A DNA stretch of 37,176 nucleotides, taken from an uncultured Clostridia bacterium. GTDB taxonomy: Bacteria > Bacillota > Clostridia > Christensenellales > Borkfalkiaceae. A model generated the notes under the pieces. That model searched no databases. It saw nothing but the letters and a program-made list of their open reading frames with translations, and was not told where the DNA came from. The position numbers and the translations under genes were made by a program. This document shows positions 15,862 through 22,116 of this stretch, piece after piece; position 1 is the stretch's first letter, and each line of letters begins with the position of its first letter. The stretch lies in contig CASDOP010000015.1 of assembly GCA_949282385.1 (NCBI GenBank), positions 1-37,176 of the forward strand, written 5' to 3'.

Positions 15862-15893
15862 TTTTCAAACCCCTTTACACGTGATATAAAAAG

Positions 15894-15922
15894 ATTATGC
15901 GCCATTATGTCCCACTTGTCAA
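15894..15922 (-). promoter_or_regulatory. Repressor-integrase promoter with tandem operator-like motifs
   Basis: On the minus strand: TTGACA (15922-15917), 17-bp spacer, CATAAT (15899-15894). The spacer holds another CATAATGGCG, so CATAAT occurs twice 10 bp apart, on one face of the helix. The plus-strand GCGCCATTATGT (15899-15910) recurs at 19592-19603 with one difference, suggesting a shared operator. Confidence 0.85.
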
Positions 15923-15963
15923 AAGAAATGTTATACAAATAGTGCAAAATGGCGGGAAAATGC

Positions 15964-15993
15964 TTGCCTTTTTACCATAAATTGGTATATAAT
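15964..15993 (+). promoter_or_regulatory. Rightward early promoter with dyad operator in the spacer
   Basis: TTGCCT (15964-15969), 18-bp spacer and TATAAT (15988-15993). The spacer contains the dyad TACCA-TAAAT-TGGTA (15973-15987), well placed for repression by an XRE dimer. It drives the genes starting at 16020. Confidence 0.82.
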
Positions 15994-16019
15994 AATAAGC
16001 GAAAAAAGGGGTGCTGATA

Positions 16020-16232
16020 TTGAGCAGCATTGAAAGCCCGACGGTATTCGAGCGGCTTAACGGACAAATAAGGGATAATAATCTGTTATACATGCAAGGG
16101 GACGTAATGGGGCGCATAAGCATGATTGAGATACGCGGTAAAATTACTTTCGCGTATGAGCTGGGGTTGATTACTACGATAGAGTGGGAAAACCTTATCA
16201 GCAAAGTATTTTTGACTATAAGCGGGGGATAA
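16020..16232 (+). CDS. Hypothetical first gene of the rightward early operon
   Basis: 70 aa. Contains a charged helical segment and RISMIEIRGKITFAYELGLITTIEWENLISKVF. I do not recognise it. TTG 16020 is preferred over GTG 16011, because AGGGG lies about eight bases upstream of the TTG, whereas the GTG overlaps that site. First in line after the dyad promoter, so probably a regulatory or early takeover protein. Confidence 0.65.
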   Translation: MSSIESPTVFERLNGQIRDNNLLYMQGDVMGRISMIEIRGKITFAYELGLITTIEWENLISKVFLTISGG

Positions 16233-16296
16233 CCCCGTTTATACAGGCGTAAAATGCGCCGAAATGAAACTTATTAAAAGGAGGTGTAAAAGAAGC

Positions 16297-16515
16297 ATGG
16301 CAGATAGACGCAATTTGAAGGTATTTCGCGCAAAACATGGACTTACACGTCAGAAAATGGCGGACAAAATCGGCGTTTCGCGCAGTACATACTCGGAAAT
16401 CGAGAACGCAAAACGCGGTTGCAGCGAGGCTTTTTTGAAAAAGTTACAAGCGGCGTTTAATATCCCCGACGAGGATATGTGGAATCTGACAAAAGTATTT
16501 GATAAGGAGGTGTAA
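16297..16515 (+). CDS. XRE-family Cro-like regulator
   Basis: 72 aa, essentially one HTH_3 domain (LKVFRAKHGLTRQKMADKIGVSRSTYSEIENAKRGCSEAFLKKLQAAFNIP). Small size and place opposite the repressor gene fit a Cro or excisionase-type regulator that favours lytic growth. ATG 16297 chosen: AAAAGGAGGTG lies about ten bases upstream, whereas the in-frame ATG at 16264 has no SD. Confidence 0.88.
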   Translation: MADRRNLKVFRAKHGLTRQKMADKIGVSRSTYSEIENAKRGCSEAFLKKLQAAFNIPDEDMWNLTKVFDKEV

Positions 16516-16518
16516 AGA

Positions 16519-16653
16519 GTGGCAAGACGTTCGAGCAAACGCAATATGACGGTAGAGCTGGTGGAACGCGGCGACCTGCTCAATTTACGTGTGATCGGCG
16601 AGGCTATGGCGCAGGCAATGCGCCAGCAACAACGCAATAGCGAAAGGAGATAA
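16519..16653 (+). CDS. Small basic protein (44 aa)
   Basis: 44 aa, GTG start with AAGGAGGTG seven bases upstream (16504-16512), only three bases after the Cro-like stop. Arg/Gln-rich (MARRSSKRN..., MRQQQRNSERR) with a short central helix. Too short for family assignment. The excellent ribosome binding site and tight spacing make it likely real. Confidence 0.65.
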   Translation: MARRSSKRNMTVELVERGDLLNLRVIGEAMAQAMRQQQRNSERR

Positions 16654-16655
16654 TC

Positions 16656-16835
16656 ATGGATCAACAAAAATACGAGAAACTGCTTGAAGATTTGACGGCG
16701 GAGTTAAAAAAAATTAATGAGGTTTTGCCTGTGGCAATATGTGAAATTAATCACTTACGAAAGGCAATCGATAAAGCGGAAAAATCAGTAAATCCCGATT
16801 ATATCGGCAATCATAAAATTGAAAAAAGGAGTTAA
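16656..16835 (+). CDS. Small helical protein (59 aa)
   Basis: 59 aa, two predicted helices (QKYEKLLEDLTAELKKINEVL and ICEINHLRKAIDKAEKSV) that could form a hairpin coiled coil. No family recognised. ATG follows AAAGGAG by six bases within an operon whose genes are separated by two bases on either side. Confidence 0.68.
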   Translation: MDQQKYEKLLEDLTAELKKINEVLPVAICEINHLRKAIDKAEKSVNPDYIGNHKIEKRS

Positions 16836-16837
16836 AA

Positions 16838-17014
16838 GTGAACAAATTCAATATCGAAATTACAGAAACCTTGCAAAAGGTTGTTACGGTAGAGGCAAAA
16901 ACACTTGCCGAAGCAATAGAAAAGGTAAAAGAGGATTACAACGACGGAGGAATAGAGCTTGACGCTATGGATCTTGTAGAAACAACATACGAAGAGTTTG
17001 AGGGGGATTTATGA
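16838..17014 (+). CDS. DpnD/PcfM-like small protein
   Basis: 58 aa. The pattern IEITETLQKVVTVEAKTLAEAIEKVKEDYNDGGIELDAMDL matches the short DpnD/PcfM family found in phages and mobile elements, of unknown function. GTG start with AAAGGAG six bases upstream. It overlaps the DUF3310 gene by four bases (ATGA). Confidence 0.75.
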   Translation: MNKFNIEITETLQKVVTVEAKTLAEAIEKVKEDYNDGGIELDAMDLVETTYEEFEGDL

Positions 17015-17217
17015 GCGATAACGTAAATCACCCCGCGCATTATACAAGCGGGACAATAGAAACAATTAAGGTTATTCAAGATAAAATGACGGCAGAAATG
17101 TTTGAGGGCTTCTGCGTCGGTAACGTCATAAAATACGTTACTCGTTACAGAAAGAAAAACGGCGTAGAGGACTTAAAAAAACACGCTGGTACTTGGATAA
17201 GATTATCGAAACAATAA
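17011..17217 (+). CDS. DUF3310-family protein, C-terminus frameshifted
   Basis: 68 aa as read. NHPAHYTSGTIETIKVIQ, then FEGFCVGNVIKYVTRYRKKNGVEDLKK is the DUF3310 core, a phage nucleotide-metabolism-associated family of unsettled function. After seven A residues (17175-17181) the frame diverges from the family. The -1 frame instead gives RWYLDKIIETISKTDKKE, exactly the expected family ending, and stops at 17238-17240, six bases before the next gene's start. So either the sequence lacks one A or the ribosome slips on A_AAA_AAA. The intact product would be about 76 aa. Confidence 0.85.
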   Translation: MSDNVNHPAHYTSGTIETIKVIQDKMTAEMFEGFCVGNVIKYVTRYRKKNGVEDLKKHAGTWIRLSKQ

Positions 17218-17243
17218 GCAAAACAGACAAAAAGGAGTAAATT

Positions 17244-17669
17244 ATGGCAAAACAAAATACACAACAAATCAAACTCAATAAAGATTTATCTCTCGATTTT
17301 TCTGAATACAAAAGGAAAATCAAAGCAGCGGGATATTCTTACTTTGACTTTTCAAAGCAGGCGGTATCCGAGATTGCAGTTAAGGAAATTGACAAAGTAA
17401 GCAATTACGAGGTAAGAGTAATCGTTCAGGCATTATTCCCTGAATACTTGCAATGTAGCGGACTTTTTGACGGATTTTTGTTTTTTGAAATCCGCTCAAA
17501 TAAACGAGTAGATCCGCCTAAATATTATTACGGAGTTTTAACCTCATACCTCAATAATGACGACAAAGCAAAAGTAAACCGCCTTGCGGAAGAAGTCAAA
17601 GACTTATTCGAGCAGAACGGAATAGCTTATTCAGAAAGCTGGAAACAGTTTTTTGACGGCTTGAAGTAA
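17244..17669 (+). CDS. Hypothetical early protein
   Basis: 141 aa, soluble, acidic and mixed alpha/beta. Contains YSYFDFSKQAVSEIAVKEIDKVSNYEVRVIVQALFPEYLQ and RVDPPKYYYGVLTSYLNNDDKAKVNRLAEEVKDLFEQ. No known family recognised. AAAAGGAG precedes the ATG, overlapping the end of the alternative DUF3310 frame. Confidence 0.75.
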   Translation: MAKQNTQQIKLNKDLSLDFSEYKRKIKAAGYSYFDFSKQAVSEIAVKEIDKVSNYEVRVIVQALFPEYLQCSGLFDGFLFFEIRSNKRVDPPKYYYGVLTSYLNNDDKAKVNRLAEEVKDLFEQNGIAYSESWKQFFDGLK

Positions 17670-17687
17670 AACTGTAATGGAGGGGAT

Positions 17688-18236
17688 ATGAAAAACGAGT
17701 TATTTTGGAATGACATACCCGTCGGAAAAGAAAACGCCGTTAAATACGACTTTCTTTGCGCCATGTGGGGCGTAGATAAACGAGCTGCTCGTGCAATACT
17801 GCACAAATTGAGCCTGTACGATAACGGCGATAATTACATACTGATCCGCAGCAGCAAGAACGGTGGCGGCTTTTACAAGACCGACGACCGCGAAGAACTG
17901 AAAGCATATAGAAAAGAATGCTTGAACAAGGGGCGGAGCAACTTTGCGCCTGTAAAAAAGATAAACCGCGTATTAAATGCGCAGTTTGACGACTTGCAAG
18001 CGTGCGTATTCAACAATTTGAAAGCCGTTCGTATAACGGCAAGGCTGAAACAAGAGGAAGTCGTGGAGCAAATGAGGCGGTACGATCCGCACTTCGACGC
18101 ACCTATGCTGTCGAAGTTTGAAAACGGATTCTGTATGCCTACGCCGTACCAGCTCGCAGGCTTGGCGAAAATATACGGCATACCTGCAAGCGAGCTTTTC
18201 AGAATAGACGAGAACGCATTGAGCGTTTACGCGTAA
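17688..18236 (+). CDS. Two-domain regulator with C-terminal XRE HTH
   Basis: 182 aa. The N-terminal ~95 residues contain a small domain around LCAMWGVDKRAARAILHKLSLYDNGDNYILIRSSKNGGGFYKTDD, resembling the winged segment of phage regulatory proteins. Residues about 105-175 form an XRE HTH (NLKAVRITARLKQEEVVEQM... MLSKFENGFCMPTPYQLAGLAKIYGIPASELF). Third XRE protein in the window; probably a middle-gene regulator. GGAGGGGAT ribosome binding site. Confidence 0.82.
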   Translation: MKNELFWNDIPVGKENAVKYDFLCAMWGVDKRAARAILHKLSLYDNGDNYILIRSSKNGGGFYKTDDREELKAYRKECLNKGRSNFAPVKKINRVLNAQFDDLQACVFNNLKAVRITARLKQEEVVEQMRRYDPHFDAPMLSKFENGFCMPTPYQLAGLAKIYGIPASELFRIDENALSVYA

Positions 18237-18249
18237 AGAGGAATATAGC

Positions 18250-18297
18250 ATGACAGAAGATGAATTTGAGCGTTTGGAAAACGAGGTGGATGTATGA
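18250..18297 (+). CDS. Possible 15-aa coupling peptide
   Basis: MTEDEFERLENEVDV, preceded by AGAGGA and ending in an ATGA overlap with the next start. It may only serve translational coupling or be a remnant of a longer gene. Low support beyond the overlap. Confidence 0.35.
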   Translation: MTEDEFERLENEVDV

Positions 18298-18551
18298 AAG
18301 TCGAAACTAAATACGATGTAAGACAAACCGTTTGGGTAGTTGCTCCGATATTTTGTAAGGGCGAGTTTGTGGAAACTTCTATCTCAAAAGCGTATGTATT
18401 CCGCATTATCTTATACAAGAATGACATTGTGTACGACATAGCAGGCAGATATTATATGGAAGAAGATGTCTTTGCAAGTGAGGAAGAAGCAATCGCAAAT
18501 CAAAAGCGAATCGAACAAAAACACATTGATATTGCAGAGGGCAGGTTATGA
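18294..18551 (+). CDS. Hypothetical protein, SH3-like beta fold suspected
   Basis: 85 aa. It starts with a strand-rich stretch (YDVRQTVWVVAPIFCKGEFVETSISKAYVFRIILYKNDIVYDI), followed by a C-terminal charged helix (SEEEAIANQKRIEQKH). The layout resembles the C-terminal half of the protein at 18960. Function unknown. Overlaps the methyltransferase-like gene by four bases (ATGA). Confidence 0.75.
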   Translation: MKVETKYDVRQTVWVVAPIFCKGEFVETSISKAYVFRIILYKNDIVYDIAGRYYMEEDVFASEEEAIANQKRIEQKHIDIAEGRL

Positions 18552-19009
18552 GCGGACAGATTAAAACACGAAAACGTGTCCGCGACTTCGGCGAGGTATT
18601 TACGAACGAACGCGAGGTCAAAGCTATGTGCGACCTTATACCGCAGGAAACGTGGGATAATATCGCAAGTACGTTTCTTGAACCTGCGTGCGGTAACGGT
18701 AATTTTCTTGTTGAAATATATTGCCGTAAGTTAGAGCGATGCGAAACCGAAAAAGACGGATTAAAAGCACTGGCGAGTATTGTCGGCATCGATATTCAGG
18801 CGGACAATGTACAGGAAAGTCGCCAAAGACTAAAAGTAATGTACCTTAATAAATTCCCCAACGCAAACGAAATCGCCTTACAAATGGCAGATATGATACT
18901 TAAAAACAATATTATTTGTGGGGATAGTTTGAAAATTATGGATAAATGGAGGCAAGAAAATGACCGAGCAAGAAAAAACGACAGCGATACGTATCCCGTT
19001 AAAACTTAG
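18548..19009 (+). CDS. N6-adenine-type methyltransferase-like protein, short form
   Basis: 153 aa. FGEVFTNEREVKAMCDLI and EPACGNGNFLVEI (SAM-binding motif I) are clear, followed by IVGIDIQADNVQESRQRL (motif II) and NNIICGDSLKI (motif III region). The protein ends before any NPPY/DPPY catalytic motif. This is either a truncated methyltransferase, a member of a short phage family or a SAM-binding decoy. No frameshifted continuation was seen; the next gene overlaps by 50 bases with a good GGAGG site. Confidence 0.8.
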   Translation: MSGQIKTRKRVRDFGEVFTNEREVKAMCDLIPQETWDNIASTFLEPACGNGNFLVEIYCRKLERCETEKDGLKALASIVGIDIQADNVQESRQRLKVMYLNKFPNANEIALQMADMILKNNIICGDSLKIMDKWRQENDRARKNDSDTYPVKT

Positions 19010-19313
19010 ATTTGAAACCGAAAAGGATAAGGAAATCGCCCGTCTGACCGAAGAGAACGACAAGCTCCGAGCAAGGCTTGAAAATGCGGTGGAGTTGCCG
19101 TGCAAAGTGGGAGATACGGTGTATTGGTTGTTTGGTAAAATGATTTACGAATATAAAGTAAAAGGCTTTACTTTTAATACTGACGACCGTTTTGGTTTAA
19201 GGCTTATATTGGGCGAGATTGAACCGAGTGTTATGTATTATAAAGATATAAAATTATTCTTCGACCGCGCCAAAGCCGAAGCCAAACTCAAAGAGCAAGG
19301 GGGTAATGTATGA
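18960..19313 (+). CDS. Hypothetical protein with coiled coil and SH3-like C-terminus
   Basis: 117 aa. Residues about 15-45 form a charged helix (RFETEKDKEIARLTEENDKLRARLENA), followed by a beta-rich part starting LPCKVGDTVYWLFGKMIYEYKVKGF and a terminal helix FFDRAKAEAKLKEQG. This combination is common in phage small proteins of unknown function. GGAGGCAAGAAA precedes the ATG. It overlaps the neighbours on both sides. Confidence 0.75.
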   Translation: MTEQEKTTAIRIPLKLRFETEKDKEIARLTEENDKLRARLENAVELPCKVGDTVYWLFGKMIYEYKVKGFTFNTDDRFGLRLILGEIEPSVMYYKDIKLFFDRAKAEAKLKEQGGNV

Positions 19314-19396
19314 AAGATGACGATTTTGACTTTGATACGTGGTTAGAAAATCAACCCGAAGGGACTTTTGTTCAAGGGGGTGGTATTGATGACTAA
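19310..19396 (+). CDS. Small acidic protein (28 aa)
   Basis: 28 aa, acidic (MKDDDFDFDTWLENQPEG...). ATGA overlap with the previous gene and an eight-base overlap with the next. Too short to classify. The tight overlaps and acidic composition suggest a real small gene or a coupling ORF. Confidence 0.45.
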   Translation: MKDDDFDFDTWLENQPEGTFVQGGGIDD

Positions 19397-19580
19397 ATGT
19401 AAAGGCTGCGGCGCAGAAATCGTATGGATCAAGACGGCAGCGGGAAAATCTATGCCCTGCAACTCAGGCAAGGTAACAATCGTCACAGAAGACGGAAAAA
19501 CGGCAACGGGATATATTCCACATTGGGCAACATGTCCAGCCGCACAGAAGTTTAAGAAAAGCGTCAACACTGATACATAA
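19389..19580 (+). CDS. Small zinc-ribbon-like protein
   Basis: 63 aa. CKGCGAEIVWIKTAAGKSMPCNS, then IPHWATCPAA: four cysteines in two pairs plus a His, a pattern of small phage zinc-ribbon proteins seen near replication genes. Function unknown. ATG 19389 chosen because AAGGGGGTGG lies upstream; the in-frame ATG at 19368 lies inside the previous gene. Confidence 0.75.
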   Translation: MTKCKGCGAEIVWIKTAAGKSMPCNSGKVTIVTEDGKTATGYIPHWATCPAAQKFKKSVNTDT

Positions 19581-19602
19581 CAAATAATTTTGCGTCATTA
19601 TG

Positions 19603-19631
19603 TTGACATTTCAAAAATTTGGGCGCATAAT
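19603..19631 (+). promoter_or_regulatory. Strong promoter flanked by operator-like octamers
   Basis: TTGACA (19603-19608), 17-bp spacer, CATAAT (19626-19631). TCATTATG (19595-19602) and CATAATGA (19626-19633) form an 8-bp inverted repeat, 31 bp centre to centre, on either side. The block GCGTCATTATGT matches the repressor promoter block at 15899-15910 (11 of 12), and both promoters have GGCG before CATAAT. Confidence 0.85.
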
Positions 19632-19633
19632 GA

Positions 19634-19760
19634 AACCGATTGATAGTGTTGTCGGACGCTATCAACGTAGCAACCGAATAAACCTATCAATCACTATCCC
19701 TTGCAGGATTTGCGCCGACACGCAACCTTGCAGGGGATTTTTATTACAACGAGGTGCAAC
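19634..19760 (+). other. Structured leader between promoter and replication genes
   Basis: About 125 bases without a gene. TTGATAG...CTATCAA can form a 7-bp stem (19640-19665), TTGCG/CGCAA forms a 5-bp stem (about 19708-19723), and CCTTGCAGG occurs twice around it. No T run is present, so it is not a terminator. It may be a regulatory leader, a small RNA or part of a replication region. Confidence 0.5.
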
Positions 19761-19964
19761 ATGACAGAGAAAGACCTTATTAAAAAAGACGACGCTCTTT
19801 GCCTTTTGGAAGACGACAAGAAGTGTTTCCTAATAGACAAGGACGGCAGATACTTAACCGCCGAGCGTATGCTCGAACTTGCAGAGAAAATGCAAAGCAC
19901 GGCACAGAATTTCGGTAAAGCGATTGAGCAATACAATAAAAGTAAAAAGAAGGGGGGAAAATAA
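19761..19964 (+). CDS. Small hypothetical protein ahead of the initiator
   Basis: 67 aa, charged. Helical C-terminus (TAERMLELAEKMQSTAQNFGKAIEQYNKSKKKGGK). First gene after the promoter at 19603 and two bases before the initiator gene. GAGGTG precedes ATG 19761. No family recognised; perhaps a partner of the initiator. Confidence 0.7.
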   Translation: MTEKDLIKKDDALCLLEDDKKCFLIDKDGRYLTAERMLELAEKMQSTAQNFGKAIEQYNKSKKKGGK

Positions 19965-19966
19965 AT

Positions 19967-20983
19967 ATGCCAGTAGTTCGCGTACATAAAACAAGAGATT
20001 ATACGGTAATGAGTAACGCGCATTTCCGTGAAAAGGGAATGACCTTAAAAGCAAAGGGCTTACATTCGCTCATGCTGTCGCTGCCCGAGGATTGGGATTA
20101 TTCAATCGCAGGGCTGACGACCTTATCGAAAGACGGCAAGGACAGCGTTATGAGCGCACTCAACGAACTTGAGCGTTTCGGATATTTGAAGCGTACGAGA
20201 GTAACCGACGAAAAAGGAAAATTTGCAGGTTATGACTACGATATTTTTGAGCAACCGAAAGCGAAAACACCGTATGCGGAAAATCCGAATACGGAAAAAT
20301 CGGATACGGAAAAGCCGTCGCAATATATTACTAAAGAATTAAATACTAAAAAATCAATTACTGAACAACAAAGTACAGAAGGAATAGAGAAGAAAGAAAG
20401 AAAGAAAGGGCATTTGACCTATGACGAGATAATATCCTCAATGGTCGATAACGAAAACGTCAAAAAAACAATTTATGAATTTATCAAAATGCGTAAACTC
20501 ATAAAAAAGCCGATGACCGACTTTGCTCTCAAAAAGTTGATAAATAAGCTGAAAAGACTATCGTCAGATCCAACGGAGCAGATAATCATACTTGAAAAGT
20601 CTATAATGAATAATTGGCAAGATATTTTTGAGATAAAAGATAAGCAGGAAACTGCGGTGCAGGCGGGAAATGACGATATGCAAGGCAAGTATAATAATGT
20701 TAAATTATCACAGGACGAATATAGTAGTCTTGCTGCTATGATACAGGAACGCGACGGGATTGGCTTATTCGCGGCACTCGACATAGTGGAAAAGGCAATA
20801 GATATTTTAAGTGAGTATCTGCGTAGCAACCCTAACAAGAGATATTCCTCACATTACAACGCCATTAAAGATTGGTGCTTGACGGCGGTAAAAGAACGCG
20901 ATTTAAAGCAGCAGGAATTAGAATTAAAAGAGCAGGAGATAGAACAGCGCAGGGAACGTATGGAAAGACGGATCGCTCAATAA
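19967..20983 (+). CDS. DnaD-like replication initiator with winged-helix N-terminus
   Basis: 338 aa. Residues 1-100 (VHKTRDYTVMSNAHFREKGMTLKAKGLHSLMLSLPEDWDYSIAGLTTLSKDGKDSVMSALNELERFGYLKRTR) form the winged-helix domain of Firmicutes phage initiators. A linker with a TEKS-DTEKPS repeat (about 103-118) is encoded by DNA iterons. The C-terminal part has a helical domain, an NKRYSSHYNAIKDWC motif typical of DnaD-like proteins, and a coiled-coil tail. It probably opens the origin and recruits the host helicase; no DnaB or DnaC homologue is visible in the phage. Confidence 0.87.
   Translation: MPVVRVHKTRDYTVMSNAHFREKGMTLKAKGLHSLMLSLPEDWDYSIAGLTTLSKDGKDSVMSALNELERFGYLKRTRVTDEKGKFAGYDYDIFEQPKAKTPYAENPNTEKSDTEKPSQYITKELNTKKSITEQQSTEGIEKKERKKGHLTYDEIISSMVDNENVKKTIYEFIKMRKLIKKPMTDFALKKLINKLKRLSSDPTEQIIILEKSIMNNWQDIFEIKDKQETAVQAGNDDMQGKYNNVKLSQDEYSSLAAMIQERDGIGLFAALDIVEKAIDILSEYLRSNPNKRYSSHYNAIKDWCLTAVKERDLKQQELELKEQEIEQRRERMERRIAQ
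20274..20410 (+). repeat. Candidate replication origin: three 15-bp iterons plus AT-rich tract
   Basis: Three in-frame 15-bp repeats start at 20274, 20289 and 20304 (consensus ATRCGGAAAA then variable). They are followed by an AT-rich run (about 20321-20400), inside the initiator gene. Iterons next to an AT-rich unwinding region inside the initiator gene is the usual layout of origins in theta-replicating Firmicutes phages. Confidence 0.62.
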
Positions 20984-21007
20984 AACAACAACGGGGGAAT
21001 TAAGTCT

Positions 21008-21160
21008 ATGACTATTCAGCAATTAAAATATTTGATTGAACTCGCAAAAGTAAATGGTCTGAATACACTCGGCGACTTGGCGATCTACAAGCGCGAGAAT
21101 TGCATAAAATCGAATAATGAACTTTTTAGGTCGTTATACAGCGCGTCGTTTCAGGCGTAA
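21008..21160 (+). CDS. Small hypothetical protein (50 aa)
   Basis: 50 aa: TIQQLKYLIELAKVNGLNTLGDLAIYKRENC, then a basic tail. Its pattern resembles a small helical or HTH-like protein. No clear family. Weak SD (GGGGG, nine or so bases upstream). Lies between the initiator and the first parS site. Confidence 0.55.
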   Translation: MTIQQLKYLIELAKVNGLNTLGDLAIYKRENCIKSNNELFRSLYSASFQA

Positions 21161-21181
21161 AACATTATATAAGTTTCACAA

Positions 21182-21197
21182 TGTTTCACGTGAAACA
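21182..21197. promoter_or_regulatory. parS centromere site, copy 1
   Basis: TGTTTCACGTGAAACA, a perfect 16-bp palindrome identical to the consensus of chromosomal parS sites bound by ParB (Spo0J). An extra half site GTTTCACA lies at 21173-21180. It is intergenic, just upstream of the DUF1064 gene. No cognate ParB with the full HTH is encoded here, so host ParB is the likely binder. Confidence 0.88.
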
Positions 21198-21211
21198 AAG
21201 AGAGGGATATC

Positions 21212-21571
21212 GTGAGAAAGTACAGATCAAAGAAAGTAATTATCGACGGCATTACGTTTGACAGCAAGAAAGAGGCGCACCGTTATTGCGAATTAAGGTT
21301 GTTGCAGCGAGCGGGCAAAATCTCAAACTTGGAATTGCAAAAGTTTTTCGAGTTGATCCCAGCCCAGCGCGAGCCGTCTACAATGACGAAGACGGGCAAG
21401 GAAAAACTCGGCAGGGTAATAGAGCAATCTGTAAAATATATCGCCGACTTTGTATATATCGAGAACGGGAAGACCGTCGTCGAGGATACGAAAGGCGTCA
21501 AGACGAAAGAATATATCATTAAGCGAAAACTTATGCTGTACGTTTACGGCATACGAATAAAAGAAATTTAA
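21212..21571 (+). CDS. DUF1064-family nuclease (PD-(D/E)XK type)
   Basis: 119 aa. KKVIIDGITFDSKKEAHRYCELRLLQRAGKISNLELQ then YIADFVY and VVEDTKGVKTKEYIIKRKLML, the DUF1064 pattern. The acidic residues in YIADF and the EDTKG box (E-x-K) form the PD-(D/E)XK-type site. Probably an endonuclease acting on branched or damaged DNA during phage replication, often placed where RusA resolvases sit. GTG start with AGAGGG upstream. Flanked by parS sites on both sides. Confidence 0.87.
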   Translation: MRKYRSKKVIIDGITFDSKKEAHRYCELRLLQRAGKISNLELQKFFELIPAQREPSTMTKTGKEKLGRVIEQSVKYIADFVYIENGKTVVEDTKGVKTKEYIIKRKLMLYVYGIRIKEI

Positions 21572-21581
21572 GGAGTAATTT

Positions 21582-21788
21582 ATGCAAAAAGAAATTAAAT
21601 ATTATCTCTGCGATACGAAGAAGTGTAAAAACTGTTCGTATCCGACTTGCAGGCACACCAGCGACGTCAATCACGCAATCAATAAGGACGCGACAAACTT
21701 TAAGAAGATAGAATTATTGAATGAGGACGGCGATGCCGATATTTTGCTTATAGAGACAGCAAGAAAATGCGTCAAAATGGACGTGTAA
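21582..21788 (+). CDS. Small Cys-rich protein
   Basis: 68 aa. CDTKKCKNCSYPTCRHTSDVNHA forms a compact Cys/His cluster that may bind zinc, followed by a strand-turn-helix segment (DILLIETARKCVKMDV). The same layout occurs in uncharacterised phage proteins near DUF1064. AAGGAG precedes the ATG; the ORF ends 20 bases before parS copy 2. Confidence 0.75.
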   Translation: MQKEIKYYLCDTKKCKNCSYPTCRHTSDVNHAINKDATNFKKIELLNEDGDADILLIETARKCVKMDV

Positions 21789-21807
21789 TGATAAAATAGT
21801 AACGTGA

Positions 21808-21823
21808 TGTTTCACGTGGAACA
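21808..21823. promoter_or_regulatory. parS centromere site, copy 2
   Basis: TGTTTCACGTGGAACA (reverse complement TGTTCCACGTGAAACA), one of the natural variants of chromosomal parS, again intergenic. It lies 626 bp from copy 1, so the DUF1064 and Cys-rich genes are bracketed by two ParB-nucleation sites. Confidence 0.88.
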
Positions 21824-21841
21824 TTGAAAGGGGTGTGAAAC

Positions 21842-21934
21842 ATGGGCGAGGTATTCAGTATTATTTTCTTTTGCCTTGCAAGCTTCTTCTTCGGAGTGGC
21901 TTTCGGGGCAAACAAAACCTATAAAGGGAGGTAG
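21842..21934 (+). CDS. Small membrane protein (30 aa, DUF3789-like)
   Basis: 30 aa: one hydrophobic helix (FSIIFFCLASFFFGVAFGA) with a short basic C-terminus. It resembles the short DUF3789 membrane proteins of Firmicutes phages, but the assignment is uncertain. AAAGGGG about ten bases before ATG. Seven bases from parS copy 2 to its RBS region. Confidence 0.55.
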   Translation: MGEVFSIIFFCLASFFFGVAFGANKTYKGR

Positions 21935-21936
21935 AT

Positions 21937-22116
21937 ATGATCGAAATATCAATCACAATGTTTGTTATATATCTCATAGACGCAGGTTTAATCGGCGCGA
22001 GCTTTGTGTTGTTTATAATGTCGATTATCAATCTGAAAAGGCTATCAAGGAAAATAAAACAGCTTGAAGAAAGGACGATGAACATTGACGAGAAAGACTG
22101 CAACAAAAGGCATTGA
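21937..22116 (+). CDS. Small membrane protein (59 aa)
   Basis: 59 aa: hydrophobic helix (about residues 6-32), then a basic/charged helix LKRLSRKIKQLEERT. One-pass topology with a cytoplasmic coiled tail. AAAGGGAGG upstream. Its end overlaps the endolysin gene by 32 bases, so it could be a lysis accessory (antiholin- or spanin-like), but no family match is claimed. Confidence 0.6.
   Translation: MIEISITMFVIYLIDAGLIGASFVLFIMSIINLKRLSRKIKQLEERTMNIDEKDCNKRH

Noticed and set aside
15878..15883. CACGTG in the leader of the repressor gene as a third parS
   Set aside because: The flanks (TTTA...ATATAA) do not match the GTTTC/GAAAC arms of parS; only the core hexamer is shared.
13917..16019. attP core for the serine integrase
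   Set aside because: No imperfect inverted repeat with a central dinucleotide could be picked out convincingly; host junctions are required.
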